A stretch of DNA of 64,000 bases from Ephemerocybe angulata (Eukaryota; Basidiomycota; Agaricomycetes; Agaricales; Psathyrellaceae). The position numbers and the translations under genes were made by a program. This document shows positions 22,741 through 34,600 of the stretch, piece after piece (position 1 is the stretch's first letter; each line of letters opens with the position of its first letter). The stretch lies in the NCBI GenBank assembly GCA_013368325.1, contig JAACJK010000012.1, forward strand, positions 124,001-188,000, in the 5' to 3' direction. Below the pieces are notes generated by a model. The model made no database searches. It was not told the DNA's origin and saw only the letters and a program-made list of their open reading frames with translations.

Positions 22741-23189
22741 CTCCAAACTCGATAGAACCAGGACTGTTGCACCCGCCCCTGATTCATGCTTGGCCTTCAA
22801 CCCTGGCATTCGTCCTTTCGACGCTTGTTCCTTGATGCATGTATTTGGCAGTGCTGTGTAGGAGGAAGTCTAGCGCCATCGGTCTGACGGGTCGGTCTTA
22901 AACACATGGCAAGGATGGTCATTGGTGTGAGATCGTGTCGGGTTTGGAGCGGCGGTGTTGGTGGCCGACGGCACCGTCGACCTTCGATGCGGGGACAGTG
23001 CTGGTGCGGCGCGGCAGCAGTGCCTGGAAGGGGAGGTAAGTGAATGGGCAACGCAAAGAGAAGGGAGGGCTTATTTGACCGCGTTGACAAGATTGAGATC
23101 GTTGGGATCAACGGGAAGGTTGTGGAGGCGCATTTTTATTGGATATGTTAGCAATTATCGGCGCAGCATGGGAGGGGGAACTCACACTA

Positions 23190-23815
23190 CCGAGGGAGGC
23201 ACGAACTCGTCGTCGCATTGAATGACAAGCGCCCTAGTATGGACCTGCACGGATGTCTGCGTATCAGCCGGTGTAAAGCACGTCGAAGGATGTTGGTCAG
23301 GGCTACGAGCCCGCTCCAACTCGAATTCGGCGCCAAACGACTGTACTCGACCGCTGCCCCCTCTGTGTAACTTTCAATGCGCCAGCACGCTCCCAGATAG
23401 ATGGCGGAAGCGTGTTCAATCCAAGTCATTCACACTTCTGCGACGACGTCGATGTACCACTTTCGCAGAACCTCGTCGTCTGGAGCGCCAACTCGTTCAG
23501 AAGCTCGATGCAGATGACGTTGTTGAGCAGAGGTTCTGGGACGCGAAATAAAGTCGACAGAAGGTGGGTAAGAGAGGATATGGCGTACAGACCGCGACGT
23601 AAGTTGTGCGGGTCATTGAAGAAGTTGGTGTGGTTGGAGGTGCCGGAGTGAGAGTCGGCGTTCTGCTTCCCTGGTGCAGCGTGAAGATCAATGAACAACG
23701 TGACCACGACAGCCGGGGAGAGCAACGGAGACAACGGTGGTAGTGGGAGGAGTATGGAGATCATAGTGGTGGTGGTGGGCACTGAGTAGTGAGGATGGAC
23801 CAAGCTGGGCGTCAT
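23190..23815 (-). pseudogene. GH5 glucanase relic (exo-beta-1,3-glucanase-like)
   Basis: Read on the minus strand, the frame gives TLFIDLHAAPGKQNADSHSG, FFNDPHNLRRGLYAISSL and LNNVICIELLNELA, then in shifted frames ASAIYLGACWRIESYTE and CFTPADTQTSVQVHTRAL followed by DDEFVPPSV. These are the landmarks of GH5 exo-beta-1,3-glucanases in the right order: the IDLHAAPG.QN strand, the acid/base motif (normally LNEP, here LNEL) and the later LYRCFT segment. At least two frame changes and the damaged NEP motif make this a pseudogene. Intact enzymes of this family remodel cell-wall beta-glucan. Confidence 0.65.
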
Positions 23816-24102
23816 TGGGCGTCATCGATTTGAACACAGTGAACTGTGGCCGGGATGAGACCAGCCGTGCATCGTCTGGGGCGGCTGATGAGGTGCGTCG
23901 AAGACGATAGGGGACGGTAGTGAAGAATGATCCCGAATGCCGTCGGATGCGAGAAGATGACGGTGGTCGCAATTCTGAGAATTTGAGCGGCGTTGGACGC
24001 AAGGGGGAGGTGGTGGGCAGAGGATTGAGCAAGTATTGAGCTCCCATGGTAAATTAGATCTTGGTGAATAAACCGACATTGGCCGAACCGGTACTTGAAC
24101 CT

Positions 24103-24465
24103 TCAAGGCCTCAAGGATTCCAACAGCTCATCAACCTTGCCCGGCTCGACGTATTTCCCCATCGTATACTCCACCTTGAGCTGCTCCTCCTTCTGGTCGA
24201 GCTTCCTGCGGAAGAGATCCTGATAGATGGCATCTATGATGAGGACTTCGATTTGGGCATAACAAGCGAGGCGAGGAGGACAAATTTGTGAGTTCCGCAC
24301 GTCTATGCCGAGTGGACATGCCGCATTTATAGCAATTTTCCGGGGTGAGTGGAAGATTGGATACGATGGGAATGGGATTTGACTGGATCCGTATGCTTTT
24401 GCGACTACGACTTCACCCATGAGTGTGTTATGAGCACGGCGTTCGGAAATGTCGCTTACCTTCAT
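24103..24465 (-). pseudogene. COP9 signalosome subunit 7 relic (PCI domain fragment)
   Basis: The last 70 residues of this minus-strand frame read CYAQIEVLIIDAIYQDLFRR, KLDQKEEQLKVEYTMGKY and VEPGKVDELLESL. This matches the end of the PCI winged-helix domain of CSN7, where the family has an LIIDAIY..L.RGKLDQ block followed by V.YT.GRD..PG. Upstream residues are unlike CSN7 and I found no other exons, so only about a quarter of the gene survives. It lies on the same strand as the two neighbouring relics. Confidence 0.55.
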
Positions 24466-26340
24466 CGGTCGGCTTCATGTGCATATACCAGACTCACGGG
24501 CACGTTTAGATGCCGTGAGTCTCACCCCAAGGCCATCGCTGCAGCTCGTGCCTTCCCAGACCAAACTCAGTTCGCGGTGGTCTGTGGGACAACGTCAGCG
24601 GGTATTTGCGCCCTGCGCGCACTCCTTGCACTCAGGAATCTCTTCTATGGGATGTCTGGGTGCAATATACGAGTGAGTAAATCGATTTCAAAGGCCAGTT
24701 GCCAGTGCTCACATCAATACTCGTCCACAGTGCAGTTGCTTGGAGGGACTTTGACTATGATCGAGTTTTTTGCTGTTGCGCGACCTGCTGAACATTCGAT
24801 CAGTGCCCTGAATCACAAAAAAGGCTGAATTGGTGTACTAACTGTTGGACTTGCAGCTTGCAGGAGTTCTATGTAATGTTGACACTCCTGAGACCTTGAG
24901 AGCTGCTTGAGAGCGGCGATTGTGTCACGTTTGCAGGCAGAGTTTGGTCGTCAGTTTATGGGCGGGGATTGGAGAGAAGGTACACTCTAAGGGTGGAATG
25001 GAAGGTGGTGGAGATGCATGGGAGGTCATTCTGAGAGAGAGAGACACCGTCCGATACAAGAGCAGCGAAGGGACGATGGGCGTCAAATGAAAGATGAAGC
25101 GTGGGACACGACTGCCCATTTAGCATAGAACATGAGCAGGACGTCATCAAAAGATGCTATTCGGATTCAGCCTTGCCTTCCGAGTCACCCTCGTCACCAT
25201 GGCCCATAGACCATCGTCGTCGAGTCTAGAGAATGGTTATCGATTTGACGGTTTGATGGCGATAATTGGGTGCGGAAAGGATGATTGGCAATGGGATGCA
25301 ATCCCCAGGGACTCTGGACGTAAGGGACGGCTGGTGAGCAATGGGATCCGACTCTCAGCGACCGTGACCGCAACAGTCAGCATATCCAAATACCCAAGCG
25401 CCAGAAGACGAAGAAGGCAGGGAGGAAGAGCCTCCTTGGAAGCGAGACGACCTGGTGAACCCTGATGCTTATGAGACGGCAAGCGCGTTGGGCAATGGAG
25501 AAGCTGGGGACTGTGAGTACGGCAAAAAGAGTCGAACTACATAATGCACTATATAATTTTGAATATACCTTATTTACTTCCGTACCCAAAGTTTAGATGC
25601 TGCGGTATCGAATCTCTTGCAAACCATGAAAATCAGGATCTTTCGGCTAAGTACACGAGTATACAAATAGCCTAAGAATCGCGACCAACTGAGAGTCAAT
25701 GGCCAGTCAGAAGGTTAAACGCGCTGTATAAGTACATTGGCTTAGCATATTTCCCCAAGACCTGGCCGCGCACTAGCCCAGAAGAGTGTAAAGCGAATTT
25801 ATCGCGTTTTTAGCATGATTTAATGAGATAAGCGCCCGTCAGTAAGCGGGCGGCAGCCATTCTAACGAATACCGTTGCGGTTCTCAAAGCCACCCTGTAT
25901 GGCTGTGGTATTGAGTCTAACGTCAAATCCAGCTCTAGAACTCTGTGCCGTGCACAATTATCTGCGACGAGAGCCTGAAGGTGTTTCTGGAAAGATGAGA
26001 AAGATAGGTGAGGAGCGGAATCGAAGAAATAGGCAAACTCCGTGTACCTTGTTACCCCAAGAAGATCTTTCGACCAGGGAGCTCTTCCCGATGTAACATA
26101 GTGATATGTCAACCCAGACATACTACACATGATAATCGTAAAATAGGAAGGCCGTAATCCAAAGGGAAGTTATATCTGTCAGTTGTACAACTCGATAATT
26201 GAAATTGAATAGATTCATAACATACGACTCTCACTACACATCAAGACTAACACGAGAGACAGTCATTAACCATACACAGATGCGCGATATTATACACTGG
26301 AAGGACTTCTTTCTCTGAATTTGACTAAATCCAAATGCAC
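24466..26340. other. No intact gene; possible scraps
   Basis: Around 24930-25150 (minus) the frame HLSFDAHRPFAALVSDGVSL looks protein-like, and at 25380-25500 (plus) an acidic stretch EDEEGREEEPPWKRDDLVNP with NPDAYETASALG looks coding. Neither extends. They may be more debris of the kind seen at 22.4-24.5 kb. From 25500 to 26340 I see nothing. Confidence 0.3.
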
Positions 26341-27963
26341 CTATACATACCAACTTCGGGAATCGTCGTAGTTCTGGTTCGGAACCACTCGAAGGTAGAC
26401 ATCTTTTCCCGATAGCAAACGGGTCTGCAAGGTCCCCTCGGAATATACGGCGTCATCCCTATACGATGCCGTTATCAGGCAAGGTGCTCCAACAGCCCTT
26501 CGTTGCAGAAACGAAACTTCCTCCTGGAGGGTTCGACTCGAGCGCCGGAGATTCAAGGCTTCGAAGTGGACAAGGGAGGGAAACTGCGGATGCTTCTTCG
26601 AACCGTCATCGAAGAATCCATCTACGGCCAGGTTATAGCTTGATACTCCCGTGCTATCGAGCACGAGATGCTGAAGTGCAGGTAAGACGGGTAATGGGAG
26701 GTAAATGGTGCTCTGGGTGGTCAACAACTCGCATATGCGCAGGCGTGTAAGGGTGGACTCTATCTTAGACTCCGTAATGAACGTGCCAATCCTCTTGACC
26801 GCGTCCCAAGTCTGCGTCACGGGAACAGAGAACTCAATGTCCAAGGTCCTAAGACGTGGTGCTCTGAGAATCTCCAGGATATGGACGTGACCTCGTCGAA
26901 GGCAAAGCTCATGGAGCCTACCCAACACCAACGGCGTATCCCGCAAAACTTCTGTCACAGGGTCCGTGAGTTCGGTGAAGGCATCAGATTCGTCCAGATC
27001 GAGGGTGAAGCTCTCTAGATTGATGCAATGCGCCAACAGTTCAGCGAGCTTGCTTCCACCCCAATCCCAACGAATGACGAAGACCTTGAGGCCATGGAGG
27101 ATTGGCACTGGGATATGCAACGAGCAAGCCAACGCAACTTCGTCGGATTCGAACGCCTTCTCTCGCGAAGGAAGGTTGAGGTGAAGTTCGGTGATGGGCG
27201 GTAAAAGGGTAAATATAGAGAAGTTGGGATCGTCCGAATCGTCCCACATATGGTGATCGTTGTCGACAAAGACCAGGGCAAAGCAGCGAAGTTTCATCCA
27301 GGATGTGCAAGATAGTGGTTGGCCTGCATCTTCTATTGCTGCAGCCCACTTCCTAAAGCACCCCGTGCTAGATACGTGTAGGGCGAATTCCTCGATTTGA
27401 AGGGGTAGTTGGGCCAATAGCTTCACGACCGTGGGTTGCGTCGATTCACATTGCTTACGAGGGTCATCGCAACCACATCGCGAGTCGTCTAGTGGCCGTT
27501 CAAGACGGACTGTCTTTGGAAGAGAGCCCGACCGAGAAAGCCAAACACGGGCCCTTTCGTATTCTGAATGATGGAGGTGGGGGTTGGTAGCCTTTAGAGT
27601 GCGGGCGCAGCCGCAAGGGTTGAAGACGAGTCCTTGCCACAAAGAATGTGTGTTGAGGGCCGCCCCCCGCCAGTCGCGAGAGACGAGGCTGACGGCCGCC
27701 ACGTCCGCCGGGGCATCTGGGTCACTTGGGAATAACGGTATCAGCGAGAATATCTCGCTAAGGATCTCCTGAGGAAGTCTCCGAGCAGGTGAGAGGACGA
27801 TACGACATTTCTTGAGCTCTGCTTCGAGCTGCTTCACCTTCCCAACGGCCTCTCCGATGGCGGTTAAGAGCGCATCGGCAACTTCACCCACATGGGCAAC
27901 GTCCAACTGACTGGGTACTTCGTTCGAACACAGAAGTTGCGATAGATTCCGAGGGAAGGCCAT
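26341..27963 (-). CDS. F-box-like protein (copy 2)
   Basis: A single-exon protein of 540 residues. I start it at ATG 27963 (MAFPRNLSQLL) because this matches the N-terminus of copy 1; the frame is open for five more codons upstream but without an ATG. An N-terminal coiled-coil helix (VGKVKQLEAELKKCRIV) precedes the F-box (SPARRLPQEILSEIFSLIPL, then VAAVSLVSRDWRGAALNTHS). The remainder is Leu-rich-repeat-like (LSYNLAV-type and LRTLDIEFSV-type strands) and contains a Cys-rich insertion (RCGCDDPRKQCE). The C-terminus is YLRVVPNQNYDDSRSWYV, closely matching copies 3 and 4. Inferred role: SCF substrate receptor. The target is unknown. Confidence 0.85.
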   Translation of the reverse strand: MAFPRNLSQLLCSNEVPSQLDVAHVGEVADALLTAIGEAVGKVKQLEAELKKCRIVLSPARRLPQEILSEIFSLIPLFPSDPDAPADVAAVSLVSRDWRGAALNTHSLWQGLVFNPCGCARTLKATNPHLHHSEYERARVWLSRSGSLPKTVRLERPLDDSRCGCDDPRKQCESTQPTVVKLLAQLPLQIEEFALHVSSTGCFRKWAAAIEDAGQPLSCTSWMKLRCFALVFVDNDHHMWDDSDDPNFSIFTLLPPITELHLNLPSREKAFESDEVALACSLHIPVPILHGLKVFVIRWDWGGSKLAELLAHCINLESFTLDLDESDAFTELTDPVTEVLRDTPLVLGRLHELCLRRGHVHILEILRAPRLRTLDIEFSVPVTQTWDAVKRIGTFITESKIESTLTRLRICELLTTQSTIYLPLPVLPALQHLVLDSTGVSSYNLAVDGFFDDGSKKHPQFPSLVHFEALNLRRSSRTLQEEVSFLQRRAVGAPCLITASYRDDAVYSEGTLQTRLLSGKDVYLRVVPNQNYDDSRSWYV

Positions 27964-28799
27964 TGTGAACGTTTTCAAAGCACAAAAACAGGGGAGAGGG
28001 TAGGACGATAAGGAGCAAACGACCGGGCAAAGGTGAAAAAGCTAGACAGTAGTTAGGATTAAACTGCAGTGTGAGGATAATGGAGAAACGAACCAAGGCA
28101 GGGGTAATCAGCGATAAGTTAACACAGACGTTCAATGTTGCATTAATATACCCTGCTCAAAGGAACACCCGCTTCGGCCGGTCTGTGCAACATGACATGT
28201 CGATTCACAGACGGAAAAGTTTACTGCAAAGATCCATTTTGCAGCCTCAAGGCCTAGAAGAGAAGCGGTAGGGCATATCTCCGAACGTGGCGTTTCGTAT
28301 CACAGATCTTAACGCCTCGAGGTCAACAATAGCGGTAGAGAGAGCAAACGGCGAGTCATCGCCCTCGACCTCGATATCATTGGCCTAATTTGGTACCGGT
28401 GAATTGCCGGCATATCAAAATTACTGTGATGGTAATTGGGTCAGGCACAGATCCTCAGAGCCTGGATGGCGGTCGAAGCCAGTCGATACAAGCTGCAGCG
28501 ACGAAACAGTCATGAACATAGGCAACATCTATAGATTTGCTGCAGATTATTGTAGGGCACTTAATAGGGGATTCAGATTTTTAAGGCGGGCACCTCATGT
28601 GAAGGGCGGCGTCTGGGCATGAATATGGGATACCCGTATGCCATGCTCAGAACATAGTGAGAACTAATAAAGAGATATGATTACAGGTAATAGCCTACAA
28701 AACAGTGCAGTGAACCTCATGTTACTCCATAATTGAGGGGAAACCGAATATTCATGAAATCCGGTGAGTACATATCTCCCCGTCCAACATGATGCTTGG
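27964..28799. other. Intergenic, no gene recognised
   Basis: Upstream region of F-box copy 2 and downstream region of the next minus-strand gene. No coding signal. Confidence 0.4.
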
Positions 28800-29380
28800 T
28801 TAAAACACGACTTGCCCAAACGCCTTCCTCCAGACTTCGTCCAGCCACCTAAAATGAACGAATAGTCAGCTCGCCGAGTATGGACGATAATAATCGAGAT
28901 TGAAGATGCTCACTCTCCCAACAAAGCAATCATGACTTCGCATTCATGCTTCTGAACGTTGCTGAAACACTTGCGATCGAGAGAATAAGTCCTCGCGTAT
29001 CGAACTACGACTATGTTTCCCATCCAAGGCTTCCCGAAAATCTTCTCGATGCATTGATTGTGGGGCGGCACAACATAGCATGGATCCATGTAGACGCGAT
29101 ACGCATAAGGAAGCGACGCCTCAGAGCTCGGATTGGTGCAAATCATCATGCTGACAGAGCCGTTGGGGAAAAAGGGGACTCGGAGGTCGACATCTTCAGA
29201 AATGCTTACACCATCTACGCTGGTGCTAGTCGGAGTATGCCAGATGGTCGGAACGACGCAATCATGGAGCAAAGCCAAGACTTCAATGTCCTTAACCTAT
29301 AATAGCAAATAAGCTGCAAGTAAACGGGAGAGAGCCGTCTTCCCTACCCTAATGGAGCCCTCAGGCATCTTTTCGTCCAT
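28800..29380 (-). CDS. Hypothetical 154-aa orphan protein, 3 exons
   Basis: I do not recognise this gene. The exons are 29380-29348, 29296-28914 and 28848-28800, with two GT-AG introns; the joins keep frame and the total is exactly 155 codons including the stop. The protein starts MDEKMPEGSIRVKDIEVLAL and contains LRVPFFPNGSVSMMICTNP, YAYRVYMDP and KPWMGNIVVVRYARTYS, suggesting a small mixed alpha/beta fold. It ends LLGEWLDEVWRKAFGQVVF. There is no signal peptide or membrane helix. I know this kind of sequence only as an uncharacterised mushroom family. It sits downstream of a nucleotidyltransferase-like copy on the same strand. Confidence 0.65.
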
Positions 29381-29964
29381 TGGGTGCTAAAGTTGAGAAA
29401 AGTGAGAAACCCAGGATGCACGATGTATATTGACACGAAGACCTACGTGTCGAAAGAGGGGAATCTGTGTCAAGATAGAGGATTGCATGTCGGTGGGAAC
29501 TTAGTATCGGTCGAGCCCACCTTTAAATGGTTACTTGATGACGACCGGGGCTAAAGCCATCCACGTAATGAGGTCACAACATATCCGATGGCATTTCGAA
29601 GGATAATAAAACATCGTGCGCCATAGGCGGATCGACTCAATCGAAAGACCGCGAGGCGTCGTTACGATTGAACCTGTTTGCAAGAAGATACCTCGCACTG
29701 ATTCGATGAGGATTAGCAGTGCAATCTATGGTCAGCAACGAGAGGAACACACCTCCACACGAAAGGTTCCCCAATGGTCAAGTACGACGCTTGCTCGTCC
29801 CTTACCATCGTCCAATCAACGGCTTCAAAGCTGGGACCCTTGGCAACGTGGAGTTCGACCATGGGATCTAGGGTAAAGATCGAATTTAACATTTCAATGA
29901 GAGTTGGTATGGAGAGTCATGTCCCTGCGCCATCAAAAGGTGCGACTCTTGTGGATTAATGGAG

Positions 29965-31003
29965 TCAAGCGATAAGCGCACCTTTCCTGTCCCTAGGCAA
30001 CACCCAACAGCCTCTGTCACCGAAAAATCTTGGGCCTAGCTCCGCCGATGGATATATCGTGTACTCCAAAGGTGGTCCTAATACAATTTCGAATGTACAA
30101 ACCCTAGATCCACGTTTGATCGAAATGGGTCGGTCGCAACTACGCGTGCCGCGTTTTCGCGCAGCAAACGCTGAAAGCGCGATCCTGGCAATGAATGTCG
30201 ATCGGGCGAAAGGCGAGAAAGCGTATTTGTCTGTCATGCAACACATGTAAGGCGCTTCATAGAGAAGTGTAATGCAATTGATAAGCAACCGAGAATATCA
30301 CATCCGCTTCAGCACGTCGCTCAACCAGGACATAACGGTACTCACTCAAAGACGAGGCAAGAACATGTCTGTAAGGTTCGCATCGAATCAAGTGGAGGTT
30401 GATCGTGACCCGTCTACCGCTTCGAAGTCGACTAAACTGAAATCGGAATCCTTGATGGTCCGTCGTCCTGCAGCTCCGGTCCGCGTCGAGGTTCCATGAA
30501 GACCGTGTAATGCCTGTGGCCCTGATTAACCTGCCCACCATCTGGTGCATGGTATGAACTCCGTAAGGGCTGGGGTTAACCATGTAGAATCCGTCTCCGA
30601 AGAGTAAATTCTGTATACGGTAGAACGAAGGAAGGGTGGAGCAAATGTCTAGGGGACAACAGGGAATAGGTGACCTAAGAAAGAATCTGAAAACCGATCT
30701 CCCGTATATCATAGAGTCGACACCATCGGCATAAGATAAAAGAGTCGAAGGGTGATTTGTGTAGAGGCTGAGAAAGCGTTCAAAATTCCATGTTCGTCGT
30801 GAATAGGCATGGACCCAATAAAGCAGCTTGGACCCCAGCACCGATAAGCGAAAGATATCAGCTTCGTCCATCCAATTGAGAAGACAGTCGACCGCCTGGT
30901 CAGGAGCCCTGAAGAGAAATAACTCGAGGGAACTGAGAGAAGCAAAGGAGGGGGGAGAGTTTGGGTATTGAGGTGTAAAGTCGGAGTTCGAGGATCCAGG
31001 CAT
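29965..31003 (-). pseudogene. Nucleotidyltransferase-like family protein, disrupted (copy C)
   Basis: This is the third family member. ATG 31003 opens MPGSSNSDFTPQYPNS, followed by the helical region DCLLNWMDEADIFRLSVLGS and the core DSMIYGRSVFRFFLRS then CCPLDICS. Here the Gly-Ser pair is separated by an Arg and the first Asp of DLD is Pro, so the catalytic signature is gone. The frame stops at YQLHYTSL (30257), but the expected continuation (CCMTDKYAFSPFARSTFIAR, the counterpart of the MN motif and what follows) is present in another frame from about 30245 down to 29965. No intron joins them, so one small indel separates the halves. It is a recent pseudogene or a non-enzymatic relative with an assembly error. 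Confidence 0.5.
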
Positions 31004-31676
31004 CGTGGTGGACAAGTTCGTGAGGCCAACCCGCCTCCGCCCTGATATATATGTGCACGCCCCGAAAGAACCGGGGGCAGCGATCAGAATCACGGACACG
31101 TGGCTGGGCGACAAAGCGGACTCGAGACGTTACTGGGGTTGACCGTCATCATGCATGTGCCGACTATGGCCAATCGTCCTCCCCTCGGCGTCCTGTTCAG
31201 GCCCATGTTAACAACCAAATACCGAGATTGCACAAACGACCGAAAGCATCATGCATCAATGCACCCGACGCCAGCACTAGATTACGCCGTGACCACGTTT
31301 TCGGAGGCAAGCAGGGCAATCGACATCTAGGCCTGCGACCTAGAGATCGCACGCGCCAATCCAAACCAACGAACTTATCCAGAGAGGCTTTGCACACTGT
31401 GAAGGCACGGGCTCACTTATGGTGCAAATACAGGACCGCAGATCTAGAATATCGATTGGCGAGCTGCATTGGCTTCGCCACACTTCGAAAGATACTTTTT
31501 TGGGGAGATGCAAGCGATGCCGATCGCCAAGAAAGGCGACTTCCAGTCCAACGACCGGCTCGGTTCAAGCCATGAATATCGAACATGACCGTTCTCCATC
31601 GACATAGGAAGCCTGACCTCGACCTTTTTGATAAGATCAAGGAAGGGGCTAACTTTGGGAACCACCACGAGTCGAA
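31004..31676. other. Intergenic, no gene recognised
   Basis: This region separates the minus-strand copy C from the plus-strand reductase-like gene, so it should hold both promoters. I see no strong TATA element. Confidence 0.35.
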
Positions 31677-34600
31677 ATGTTCTTCAGCCAGTGAGTATAA
31701 AGAACCTCTAATATCAGTGACAATGACGCTCACCAACCCCCGATTAGCTATGAACTCGGAGGAAGACGAATTCAACTGCTTCATTCACAAACGAGGTAAG
31801 AGCAATTCATGACCATGTAATTGAACGATGGCTTAACCGACTTTCTCGAATGATAGACGGGTGAGCTTGACAGTCTCTGACGAGACAACGCTACAAGCAT
31901 TAGATGCTGACCATGCTACTCCAAGATCTATCGAAGAGTTCAGCCATGATAAAGTCGGTATTGATCTAATATGCGAGAGGTAGAATAGAGATACTAACCA
32001 ATAACATCTCGACCAAAGCTTGAGTCGAGATTATTGAAGGTACGATCCTCAGGAATCATCTTCGACGTAGAACCTTTGAACTGAAACATGCTTTACAGGC
32101 CATAGTTGGTCACAGGGCACAGGGACGAGAAGATGTAATGATTCGAGAGTAAGTCATAAAGATTACCAGACGAATACATAGTGCTTACTATAACCAACCC
32201 TCAGGATGGTTCGGGCAACGAAAGAGCGCATCGGCGATGCTATAGACAGCAAGGACATAGACGTAAGCTTCATCATAGGACACTACGACAAGAAAGCTCA
32301 CCGCAGACGCAGCCCTTAATGGCGATGCTGGCCGACTCAATGGATCATCTCGACTCGGCTTACGGTAACTTGGCGACCCATCTGGAACTTGCGTCTATGT
32401 ACAGAGAAGCCGAGCCAGATTTCAGCTCAGCTATGGAAGCTGCTAAGGGGACAGGACAAATATCAGCCCGCTTCCTAGACCTGGTCAACAGAAACAGGAA
32501 GGAACTGAACTCGATAATCGAATCCAACAGAGACGGTTATTTCACCTAGTAGGTCGGAATTCTTAAGGATCGATGCAATATGACTAACCATTCCCCCATG
32601 CAATAGCTCAGCCCTCAGATCGTTGCGAAAAAGGTATCTAAAGCAAAAAGGATGCACTCTAATTGAGAGGCCTCAACACCTATGGCTTCGAACGGCGTTG
32701 CAGATTTACCTATCGGACACGGAGGGTGTGAGAACGGCATACGATCTAATGTCGTCTTTCAAGTTTATTCCAGACTCTGCCATTCTTCTCTCCAGTGGCA
32801 CGTCCACTCCCGGGATGATAACCTCCTACCTGACCTCGTCTTATGGGGATCAAGAAGGGCTTTTCGCCTCCTTAGAGAGAGTGGCTAGATGCTCCTCAAC
32901 TGGGGGCAGCATCGGGATAGGGTTGCAAGCCACCCCTTTTAAAAGGTCAGTGCATGCATGCTATCAGGGTATGAGGTCTGACACGGTCGATGTCAGGTAT
33001 TCTGAACAGCAAGCACTCGCACCTGTTCTCGACCTATTCGAAGCCACTAGAAACGTTCTCGACCGAAGCCCCTATCCGAGTTCTGGGACCATGGCACTGT
33101 ATCTAGAGCCTTGGCACGCTGGCATCCAACTGTTTATACGCAAATGTCGAATGCATACCCGCAGCGAGGACGGTCCGCCAAGACCTGATTACGGATTAAT
33201 GATCAACGATCTATTGTATGTCGCATTAATACGCATGGTAAACCGGCTTGTTCACGATTACTAGCATGAAGAAAGTCGAAAGCAACAGCTCTTGGACCAC
33301 ATTCTGTCCTTCAGACGCATCCCGACTCACCGTATCGTACGGTCCTCAGTTCGAACGGGAATATCTCCGATTGGAACGCTCTGGCGTCGGAAAGTACACT
33401 GTTAGAGCTCGCGATCTCTGGAACGAAATCATGGATGCCCAGATCAAAACTGGAAGGCCTATTATACTCTTCAAGGACGCCTCCAACAGTAGGTGCCCCA
33501 GATAGTCGCCTTAAATGACCGGCTTACGAATGTGACCTTCAAGGGAAAAGCAACCACCGGCATTTGGGTGTCCTCACGCAATCCAATTCACTAGGAGGAA
33601 TGCTCCAATTTGCGGATCAGCAGGAAACGGCCACCTATCTCTCGGCGTCTGTGGTGTTATCAACGTTCGTAGACACTGATGGCCGCTTCGAATTCAGCGA
33701 GCTCGACAGGACGGTAAGAAACACTGTTGTTTCTTTGAACCACGTCCTCGCGCAATCCTACTACCCAGATAACTCAGCGAAGGCCTCAGCATACAGACAC
33801 AGGGCTATAACGGTTGCAGTACAAGGGTTAGCGGACGCCTTGGTGATGATGGGACTCCCGTACGAATCGGACGAGGCTCAGACGCTCAACGCCGCGATCG
33901 CCGAAACTGTATATCATTCAGCCACTGACGAAAGCTGCAACCTGATACGTTTCCATGGATCGCATCCCAATTTCGAAAGAAGCCCAGCCGCATCTGGGTG
34001 GCTTCAGATAGACTATTGGGATAATCCGCGCATCTCCGGACGCTACGATTTCAACCTTTTGCGGGAGAAAGTCACCAAAGGAATTTGCAATAGCTTAGTC
34101 ACAGGATATGCGCCCTCAAATAGCTCGATCGAACTAGCCAGTTGCTCAGAGGGATGCGAGCCGTTATCATAGTAAATTCCTCTTTCACTGTCAACGGTGC
34201 GCTGGCTGACAACCCGCTTTACCGCACTAGCCTTCTTTCCACACAGAAAACCGGCAGCAACGATCGATTCCTTGTGTCCAAACACCTAGTGAAAACTTTG
34301 GAGAACATAGGAATATGGTCTGAAGATATGCTAAACCAAATAGCTTGCAACGAAGGTGAATACGTGCAGTGTCTACGCTGAGTACTTTATTAACCTCGCC
34401 CCTTGCAGGATCTCTTCAACGAATCGATGGCATACCCGACAAAGTACGAGAAATATACAAAACGGCCTGGGAGATCAGCCCCAATAGGCTCGTCAGACTG
34501 GCGATTGACAGAGGCCCCTTTATCTGCCAAAGCCAAAGCTTGAACATGTACATGAATGTCCCTTCCATTTCAAAACTGGTACGATCTTGGATCATCTACA

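Noticed and set aside
22797..23111. Minus-strand frame upstream of the deubiquitinase relic
   Set aside because: It contains stops in every frame that might link it to the relic; no family match.
31585..31676. Upstream ATG reading MTVLHRHRKPDLDLFDKIKE as start of the reductase-like gene
   Set aside because: It looks superficially like an ATP-cone (FDKI) but is in the wrong frame for the next exons. The ATG at 31677 splices in phase and the true FDKI counterpart is FSHDKLESRL further down.
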